Source of the DNA: Bacteroidales bacterium UBA3868
GTDB taxonomy: Bacteria; Bacteroidota; Bacteroidia; Bacteroidales; WCHB1-69
Length of the DNA: 6,959 bases
Direction: 5' to 3'
Assembly (NCBI GenBank): GCA_002392325.1
Contig: DGGS01000022.1
Location: forward strand, 10,663 to 17,621
The notes beneath the pieces were generated by a model. It made no database searches, had not been told where the DNA came from, and saw only the letters and a list, made by a program, of their open reading frames with translations. Of the stretch, positions 1 to 5,522 are shown piece by piece. Made by a program: the position numbers and the translations under genes. How positions within the stretch are numbered: the first letter of the stretch is position 1; each line of letters begins with the position of its first letter.

Positions 1-397
1 GGACTACGGAACCGGTGGCAGACTAAGAAGCCAATACAAGTTGGACTTCCCTGTGGCGGGCAAGACCGGCACCACGGATAACCAGTCGGATGGTTGGTTT
101 GTGGGTTACACGCCTTTGCTCACCTGTGGCGTTTGGGTGGGTTGTGAGGACCGCGCCGCGCACTTCCGCAGCACAGCCCTTGGCCAAGGCGCACGCACAG
201 CCATGCCTGTATTTGGACTATTCATGAAGAAAGTATATAGCGACCCGAAACTCCCATACTATTCGGTAGCCAATTCTGAGAATAAAACCTCTAAATCCGG
301 TTATTACTTCCCAATTCCGTCGGCATACTCGGGCGATGCCTCCGGCTGCAATGAAACACCGGTTTCCTTTGAAACCACACCATTAAATTTTGATTAA
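1..397 (+). CDS. Penicillin-binding protein 1A-type bifunctional transglycosylase/transpeptidase, C-terminal end (5' partial)
   Basis: The reading frame is open from the left edge (first full codon at base 2) to TAA at 395-397, giving 131 residues of a protein that begins outside the window. Class A PBPs polymerise and cross-link peptidoglycan from the outer face of the inner membrane. Seen: a GTGGRLR segment, then AGKTGTT (the KTG motif, third signature of the penicillin-binding transpeptidase domain, bases 62-76), then DGWFVGYTP and a GVWVG strand, all typical of the end of the transpeptidase domain. The GQGARTAMPVFGLFMKK helix closes the domain, and a tail of about 45 residues of low conservation follows. 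The catalytic SxxK and the SxN motifs, and the glycosyltransferase domain, must lie upstream. From the family's usual length of roughly 750-850 residues, about one sixth is visible. TTG at base 41 is an internal Leu codon, not a start. The next gene starts 11 bases downstream with no terminator between, so co-transcription is likely. Confidence 0.93.
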   Translation, partial: DYGTGGRLRSQYKLDFPVAGKTGTTDNQSDGWFVGYTPLLTCGVWVGCEDRAAHFRSTALGQGARTAMPVFGLFMKKVYSDPKLPYYSVANSENKTSKSGYYFPIPSAYSGDASGCNETPVSFETTPLNFD

Positions 398-408
398 CCT
401 GCTCCATT

Positions 409-2538
409 ATGAAGCGATTTTTGTGGCTAACCATCGCCTGCCTGCTTATTCCCTCTTGGGGTATAGCACAAAATCATTCGAATATTCCCATTGATGTCTG
501 TTCATCGGATATGCCCTATACATATCAATATTTTCATCAAGGTAGTCTTCAAGGAATCACCTATAATACCCCCGGCCGGCATATCTTACCCAATTTGGAT
601 ACGATAACGATTATTGTGCACCAAGAATCACACACTCATCAAAACTGTGTGGTCTGCCAAGGCAATTCATTCACTGACTTCGGGTTCTATATTTCCGAAG
701 AGCAAACCGCACTTCCTGGCATCATACGAGACACCATTCATTTCCAAACATCTTGGGGTTGTGACAGCAGCATCTCACTGACTCTAACAGTGCAACCCTT
801 GCCTGATGTGCATGTCACGCCACACGACACGGTAATTTTTGGCAACTCTGCAAACCTTTCTCTTCGTATATCTGGGGCTGATTACTATATTTGGGAACAA
901 GGAGGCGGCATTACAGCAGCCACGGTCAACAATCCCACACAAAATGTTACGGTAACTCAACCCACTTGGTTTATCGGTTCCGGTTATATTCCGGGGCAGG
1001 ATATGGTTATTAACGGACATTTCACCAATGGAAACACAGGTGTCAGCAGCGCCTACAGCCATGTCAGTTCACAAGGCGGCCATGCTTTATGGAGTGAGGG
1101 AACCTATGCTATCGGAAACAACGCATCAAATTGGCACGAGAATTTCCAAGGTGCCCATGACCATACCACAGGCAACGGAAACTATATGATTATCAATGGG
1201 AGCGGAATTCCGGGCACTGTTGTTTGGTCGCAAACCATCAACATTGAACCCTATACCTATTATGTGTTTAACACTTGGGTGACTACAGTAGGTCCATCAC
1301 CCTACGCCAATCTTCAATTCAGCATCAACGGAGGTACAATAGGCAATATTTTCTCTGCCCCCAACACTTATGGGGCCGTCAACACTTGGCTTAATTTTTA
1401 CCATCTCTGGTATAACAACAGTTCCGCCCGCACCGCCACCATCTCTATCGTAAACCAGAACACAGCAACCAGTGGCAATGATTTCGGTCTGGATGACATC
1501 TCCTTCTGGAAACTGAATGGTTGCGGTGTTTCTGACACTGTGCAAGTGCTGTTCAACCGTTACATTGACACCACTGTTTGCGAGAACGCCTTCCCGTTCA
1601 CTTGGCATGGGGTTACCTTTAACGACACCATTCCGCAGTTCACCATCATCCGCAAACAGGACTCGATAGACGATGCGGTCACGATGCGCGTGCATGTCCA
1701 TCCCAGCGTGCACACCACGGTGCGCGATACTGTCTATGAGAATGAATTGCCCCACACCTATCAGGGCATTGAGTTCAACGATGCTATAACAGACTCGCTC
1801 ATAACCCTTACCGACACTTTAGAATGCGACAGTTTCATCCATTACTCTCTGTATGTGCGGCGGAACAGTTACAACCACACCGAGCTTACCATTTGCGAAA
1901 GCCAAACGCCCTATCGGTGGCGCGGGCATGCGCTATATTCATCCTGTGAACTCACAGAAACCATTCCTAACGCCCAAGGAGGCGACAGTATCATGACACT
2001 TAATCTGACCGTCATTGACACTATGCTGCGTATCATCCAACTCACGGACGATTTTTGCGAGGAAATGTCAGCCATGCTGTCCGTACAATCCGGTTTCAGC
2101 GATTATGTTTGGAGCACTGGGGAAACCACACCTCAAATTCTGGTTCTATCGCCCGGTTCCTATTGTGTGACTGCCGTTTCGGACTACTGCACCATTGACC
2201 GATGTATCTCGGTCGCGCCATGCAAGTTGGACATCAAACTTCCCAACGCCATAACGCCCAGCAAGTTAGATGGCCACAACGACTATTTCTCCATTGACGA
2301 GTCACAGCAACGGCTCATCCAGGATTTTGAAATCAGCATTTACAACCGATGGAGCAATCTGGTTTTCTATTCGGATCAAAAGGATTTCAAATGGGACGGA
2401 CGCGAACACTTGAACAACACCAACAAACACATTGAGGCGAATGATATCTATCGGAACAATGTGTATTCATATGTCATCCACTGCACCGACTTGCGCGGGC
2501 AGCGGTTTTCGTTCAAGGGAAGTCTTGTGGTACTGTAA
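409..2538 (+). CDS. T9SS type B cargo protein: secreted Ig-like/jelly-roll repeat protein with gliding-motility (CHU_C) C-terminal domain
   Basis: 709 residues; the specific role is unknown, though adhesin-like or glycan-binding surface function is plausible. Residues 1-20 form a signal peptide (MKRF, a hydrophobic core, then IAQ; cleavage probably after Ala20), which supports the ATG at 409. Two degenerate modules follow at about 28-130, one ending GCDSSISLTLTV. An Ig-like segment lies at about 132-195 (DTVIFGNSANLSL, then ADYYIW). Residues about 198-368 look like a carbohydrate-binding-type jelly roll: VINGHF, GNYMIING, VVWSQTINIEPYTYYVF, LQFSINGG, and closing GNDFGLDDISF. Three repeats of about 50 residues follow from 391, 443 and 496, built on [CY]E-x2-P-x2-[WY]-x-G, a spacer, then an acidic DS/DD element and a V-rich strand. 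Another Ig-like segment is at 545-602 (YVWSTGETTPQI). Residues about 606-709 are the CHU_C sorting domain (LPNAITP, DGHNDYF, FEISIYNRWSNLVF, KWDGRE, final KGSLVVL). By family knowledge the protein crosses the outer membrane through T9SS. There is no Shine-Dalgarno sequence upstream, as usual in Bacteroidota. Confidence 0.9.
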   Translation: MKRFLWLTIACLLIPSWGIAQNHSNIPIDVCSSDMPYTYQYFHQGSLQGITYNTPGRHILPNLDTITIIVHQESHTHQNCVVCQGNSFTDFGFYISEEQTALPGIIRDTIHFQTSWGCDSSISLTLTVQPLPDVHVTPHDTVIFGNSANLSLRISGADYYIWEQGGGITAATVNNPTQNVTVTQPTWFIGSGYIPGQDMVINGHFTNGNTGVSSAYSHVSSQGGHALWSEGTYAIGNNASNWHENFQGAHDHTTGNGNYMIINGSGIPGTVVWSQTINIEPYTYYVFNTWVTTVGPSPYANLQFSINGGTIGNIFSAPNTYGAVNTWLNFYHLWYNNSSARTATISIVNQNTATSGNDFGLDDISFWKLNGCGVSDTVQVLFNRYIDTTVCENAFPFTWHGVTFNDTIPQFTIIRKQDSIDDAVTMRVHVHPSVHTTVRDTVYENELPHTYQGIEFNDAITDSLITLTDTLECDSFIHYSLYVRRNSYNHTELTICESQTPYRWRGHALYSSCELTETIPNAQGGDSIMTLNLTVIDTMLRIIQLTDDFCEEMSAMLSVQSGFSDYVWSTGETTPQILVLSPGSYCVTAVSDYCTIDRCISVAPCKLDIKLPNAITPSKLDGHNDYFSIDESQQRLIQDFEISIYNRWSNLVFYSDQKDFKWDGREHLNNTNKHIEANDIYRNNVYSYVIHCTDLRGQRFSFKGSLVVL

Positions 2539-2574
2539 CTATCTCTGGCAGATTTGCTTATAGTTACAGTTTTT
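2532..2574 (+). terminator. Probable intrinsic terminator spanning the convergent stop codons
   Basis: A perfect 11-bp inverted repeat, ACTGTAACTAT at 2532-2542 and ATAGTTACAGT at 2560-2570, encloses a 17-base loop (inner GCA/TGC pairing at 2548-2550 and 2555-2557 is possible). It is followed on the + strand by T2570-T2574. The polarity suits transcripts from the PBP and T9SS cargo genes. On the - strand no T run follows the stem, so it should not end the nuclease transcript. The left arm holds the last Leu codon and TAA of the + gene plus the TAG of the - gene. The right arm is nuclease coding sequence. The stem is A/T-rich (3 G-C pairs in 11) with a large loop, so efficiency is uncertain. 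Confidence 0.55.
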
Positions 2575-5385
2575 GCAATGTTTTTCGTCCGACGCTTGAT
2601 TGAAGGTTTTTTTCGGATTTAATATCTCTACCAACAGATCTTTCAAACTTGCCTCAAACGCCGTCAAAACATCTTGGTTCACCTTGTCAACAGACTCTTT
2701 CTTTTCGCCAAACGATGCCGGATGCCAATAATCCGGAAACTCCAAATTCTTGTTGGAATCCTTGATTGAGATGATGCCGCATTGCAATTCCGGACTGCCA
2801 CCCAATTGCGACAAATCTGGATTGTCAGCGTATTTCAGCAAAAGGGCATAAATTAACACTTGTACCATCTGCTTGTATTTCGGATCTTTGAAAAGAGCAT
2901 CCAGCGCCTCAGGTTTCACAATCAATTCGTCAACCGAACCCGTCTTATAATCCACCACCACAGGGATATTTGTTTGAGAATCAGTCTGATTCACCTGCAA
3001 GCGGTCAATGATACCATGTAGGCGAATTTGGTCGCTCCCAACCTGGATGGGGACCTCCAAATCTATCTCATTGCCCACAATCTTCACTTTCCCGATCTCG
3101 AGTTCCCGCTTGGCCTTTTCCAGATAATTCCGCACATCGTTCTCTATCATTCGGATAGCCAGGTAAATCCGTCCATGAGTCAGGTCATAAGGGGTTAAAT
3201 ACAGTTTTAAATCATCAGCATTCAGTAATTTATCCTCTATTTTCTCTTTTATATGCTGTAAAAACTCATCAATAGTGCGGCGATGTTCTGTTGGTTTTTC
3301 CTTTATCTCATCGAACACATCCTGCAAAAGAGAGTGGACCACGGTACCAATGATATTGCTCTCCACCTTTTCTTGAAATGTCTGCCTGGGCTGTATTTTG
3401 CATACACTTCCTAAATAGAATTGCAACGGACAATTGATGTACTGGTTAAGTGATGTGGCAGAATAGCGCATCTGGCGCAATTTCTCCAACATTTCGTCGG
3501 TTTTGGGAACCTCTATGGGATCCGGAGCAGCAGCCTTATATTGAAAGCCCACTGTCGGGTATTGCAGTTCTATATTCTTCAGATTGAGTTCCTTATGAAG
3601 AAATTCCAGTTGACTAATAAAACGGCTTTTCTCAACCAGCGAAACATCTGACACATTATTATAAAGCAGTACGATATCTTCAGCGCGCTGCAGCAGGCGG
3701 AAGAAATGGTAGGCATATACCTGATCCTTGTACAGATAATTGGGCAGTGAATGATTATCGTATTTGATTTCAAAGGGCAACAATGTATTATAACTGATAC
3801 CGGCAGGAAGTACGCCTTCATTCACGGAAAGTATGATAACATGCTTGAAATCAAGAGTTCGGGTTTCCAGAAGACCCATTATCTGAAGACCTTTGAGCGG
3901 ATTACCCTTGAAGGCGAGTGTCAAACGGTCGAGTTGCAGACCGATAGCGTATTTGATAGTGGAAAACTGCATCGGCGAACCTTGTTGGGCAAGACGCTGG
4001 AGTGACACATTTGCCTTATTCAGCGCATCATACATCATATTCAGCAAGGTGTTCATCTTGCTTTCAGATTCCTTGGATTTCAGCAACTGTTCAAAATACC
4101 GCACCAGTTCCGGCAGCAAGGTTTCCGTATCCACACTAAAAACGGGGAAACAATCTGTTGGCAAATTCTCTTGTGAGAAAAGCGCGCGCTGGTTGTCCTC
4201 CACTTCAGCCAAAGTGCTTTTGTATTGTTTCTCATCCTGAAACAGGCATTTGCGCACAATAGGATTTCGAAGCACCGCAACCACATCCCGATGATGGAAG
4301 CGCATAACACCGTTCTTGCTGTATCGAAGGGCGGTTTGGTACATATCCAACAAGGAATTCAGCAATGTATATGCAGGGGTAGCTTTGATGGGATAACCCA
4401 TGGTCACATTCGCCTCCTTCACATCAAATGCGGACAGGAAAGGCACCAATAGTTGTTCGTCTGCCAGCACCAATGCGGTATCATCCAGCGAACCCTGCTC
4501 TTGTTTTATCCGTTCCAGTTGCCCGATAGCGTAGTAGATCTGGTTCATCTCTTTGGCCGCACCCACAATCTGAATCTTCTTTTCGACCTCCTCATAATGA
4601 TGATTCACAAACTGAACACTTTCAAGGGGCATATCCAAACCCGAGCATATCTTTTTCAAAAAATAAGCCGTGGTGAAGCGGTCATCTTTTTGGAAATCGC
4701 AGTAAAAGGGATCGACATCAAAAAAGAATTGGGCATCGTAATGGTCTTTGATATAGCGTACTACCGCCAACTCTGACGGCGTGAAGACATGGAAACCCGC
4801 AAAGACAAAATGTTTGAAATTCAGTTTGGCGGCATATTTGTCCATATTCTCCGCACAATCCCGGAATTTCAGACCACTGTAGGCACATTTCCTGTTGCGC
4901 AAAGTCTGTCGGAAAAGCGTATAGAGTTCCGCCAACCGCGCATAGAAGCTCATTTTCTCCTGAAGCGCCTCTTTGCTCTTCTCATCCGCCATGGCAATGG
5001 TGAACTCTTTGTCGAAGGCCAGCGTACGGAACACATATTCGCCGTCCTGCATCTGCATGTCAATCTCATCAATGTCAGAAAGATAGGCAGGCGCCCATGT
5101 CAGCATATCATCGAAAGATTGGGCAACTGGAGGGTCCATCTTCCGGGTGCTTTCGTACAAGGAAGTCAGAAGTTCCAGTTTGTCAAGTGTTTGCAGTGGC
5201 GAGAGCAGGTCCATGAAATGCTCAATGGAATAGATGGCCGGCAGGAAGGCCGGCAGTTTCAGATTCTGCGTGAGATGATGCAACAGCATTCTGCGGGCGC
5301 GCTCATTGGGCAGCACAACCACGGTTTCCTGCAAGGGTATGCCGGAACTCAAGATGTTTTTGGATAGGTCGAAGAGGAAGGACAT
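2539..5385 (-). CDS. AddB-like PD-(D/E)XK nuclease / inactivated helicase family protein (Bacteroidota type)
   Basis: 948 residues, full length for the Bacteroidota AddB-like family, whose members act with an AddA/UvrD-type helicase-nuclease to resect double-strand breaks for recombination. Start ATG (5385-5383) is close to the first conserved block, VVVLPNERARRMLLHHL at 22-38. This block takes the place of the helicase nucleotide-binding region but has no GxGKS/T Walker A, so the helicase half probably does not hydrolyse ATP. A helicase-like block lies at 504-527 (GLLETRTLDFKHVIILSVNEGVLP in two parts: LLETRTLDF and SVNEGVLP). The RecB-family nuclease domain fills about 640-948: SLNQYINCPLQFYL (Cys652), GTVVHSLL (His684), GIIDRL (Asp794), VVDYKTGS (Asp812, Lys814) and QVLIY (Gln842, Tyr846). 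Cys937, Cys940 and Cys946 form C-x2-C-x5-C and with Cys652 match the four 4Fe-4S ligands of AddB. All catalytic residues are present. The gene lies 137 bases downstream of lepA; no AddA partner is in the window. Its stop TAG abuts the TAA of the convergent gene. Confidence 0.9.
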   Translation of the reverse strand: MSFLFDLSKNILSSGIPLQETVVVLPNERARRMLLHHLTQNLKLPAFLPAIYSIEHFMDLLSPLQTLDKLELLTSLYESTRKMDPPVAQSFDDMLTWAPAYLSDIDEIDMQMQDGEYVFRTLAFDKEFTIAMADEKSKEALQEKMSFYARLAELYTLFRQTLRNRKCAYSGLKFRDCAENMDKYAAKLNFKHFVFAGFHVFTPSELAVVRYIKDHYDAQFFFDVDPFYCDFQKDDRFTTAYFLKKICSGLDMPLESVQFVNHHYEEVEKKIQIVGAAKEMNQIYYAIGQLERIKQEQGSLDDTALVLADEQLLVPFLSAFDVKEANVTMGYPIKATPAYTLLNSLLDMYQTALRYSKNGVMRFHHRDVVAVLRNPIVRKCLFQDEKQYKSTLAEVEDNQRALFSQENLPTDCFPVFSVDTETLLPELVRYFEQLLKSKESESKMNTLLNMMYDALNKANVSLQRLAQQGSPMQFSTIKYAIGLQLDRLTLAFKGNPLKGLQIMGLLETRTLDFKHVIILSVNEGVLPAGISYNTLLPFEIKYDNHSLPNYLYKDQVYAYHFFRLLQRAEDIVLLYNNVSDVSLVEKSRFISQLEFLHKELNLKNIELQYPTVGFQYKAAAPDPIEVPKTDEMLEKLRQMRYSATSLNQYINCPLQFYLGSVCKIQPRQTFQEKVESNIIGTVVHSLLQDVFDEIKEKPTEHRRTIDEFLQHIKEKIEDKLLNADDLKLYLTPYDLTHGRIYLAIRMIENDVRNYLEKAKRELEIGKVKIVGNEIDLEVPIQVGSDQIRLHGIIDRLQVNQTDSQTNIPVVVDYKTGSVDELIVKPEALDALFKDPKYKQMVQVLIYALLLKYADNPDLSQLGGSPELQCGIISIKDSNKNLEFPDYWHPASFGEKKESVDKVNQDVLTAFEASLKDLLVEILNPKKTFNQASDEKHCKNCNYKQICQR

Positions 5386-5447
5386 AGGAGAAAGGGGTAC
5401 AAGGGGTGAAAGAGGTGAAGGAGGAGAAGGAGGTAAAGGAGGAGATG
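5385..5447. repeat. Imperfect tandem array, 9-bp period, about 7 units, purine-rich on the + strand
   Basis: Reading the + strand in 9-base steps from 5385 gives TAGGAGAAA, GGGGTACAA, GGGGTGAAA, GAGGTGAAG, GAGGAGAAG, GAGGTAAAG and GAGGAGATG; the consensus is close to GAGGTGAAG. The array runs right up to the nuclease start codon, whose first base pair (5385) is the first base of the end unit. The polypyrimidine character continues into the first codons (TCC TTC CTC TTC, Ser-Phe-Leu-Phe). In the - strand transcript the array forms most of the leader just before the ATG, so no Shine-Dalgarno can be present there. The long purine/pyrimidine asymmetry with partial mirror symmetry could form triplex DNA, but that is inference. 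Confidence 0.8.
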
Positions 5448-5454
5448 AACAATT

Positions 5455-5475
5455 CCCCTTCTATTTTAGAAGGGG
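5455..5475. repeat. Perfect 9-bp inverted repeat with 3-base loop between lepA and the nuclease gene
   Basis: CCCCTTCTA at 5455-5463 pairs with TAGAAGGGG at 5467-5475 around TTT (or 8 bp with a 5-base loop). In the lepA-to-nuclease transcript it would fold as a stable hairpin about 70 bases before the nuclease ATG. The sequence after it in that direction (AATTGTTCATC) has no proper T run, so I do not call it an intrinsic terminator. It could be a processing or stability element, or part of a palindromic intergenic repeat together with the neighbouring GGCC-GTA-GGCC stem at 5477-5487. Confidence 0.75.
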
Positions 5476-5518
5476 TGGCCGTAGGCCGGGGTAGTAATAT
5501 AAAGGGGTGCAGGGGTGT
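5472..5518. repeat. GGGGT-word repeats, 16-base and 8-base spacing
   Basis: GGGGT occurs at 5472, 5488 and 5504, exactly 16 bases apart, and again at 5512 after 8 bases; AGGGGTGC/AGGGGTGT is an 8-base direct repeat at 5503-5518 differing only at its last base. The word also occurs at 5394 and 5403 inside the 9-bp array. Four G4 runs on the + strand, which is the template for lepA and the nuclease gene, could in principle form a long-loop G-quadruplex. Together with the array and hairpin these words account for nearly all of the 137-base spacer. No Bacteroidota -7 box (TAnnTTTG) is seen in the spacer on the - strand. Confidence 0.6.
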
Positions 5519-5522
5519 AAAA

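Noticed and set aside
384..392. TAAATTTTG resembling the Bacteroidota -7 promoter box TAnnTTTG, just before the cargo gene
   Set aside because: It needs a 3-base instead of 2-base spacer or one mismatch, no TTTG-type -33 element lies at the right distance, and it overlaps the PBP stop region; too weak to call.
784..1755. - strand open frames opposite the T9SS cargo gene (784-1062 and 1297-1755)
   Set aside because: They are antisense to clear Ig-like and jelly-roll coding sequence and their translations show no plausible product.
4789..5367. 192-codon open frame on the + strand opposite the nuclease N-terminus
   Set aside because: It lies wholly inside a well-supported conserved gene on the other strand and its translation shows no recognisable domain or signal; treated as a shadow frame, as are the smaller ones at 3751-4776.
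5455..5475. The spacer hairpin as an intrinsic terminator for lepA
   Set aside because: No T run follows the stem in the direction of lepA transcription (AATTGTTCATC), nor on the + strand.
5385..5518. The repeat-filled spacer as a CRISPR array
   Set aside because: The units are 9 or 16 bases with no unique spacers of regular length and no cas genes nearby.
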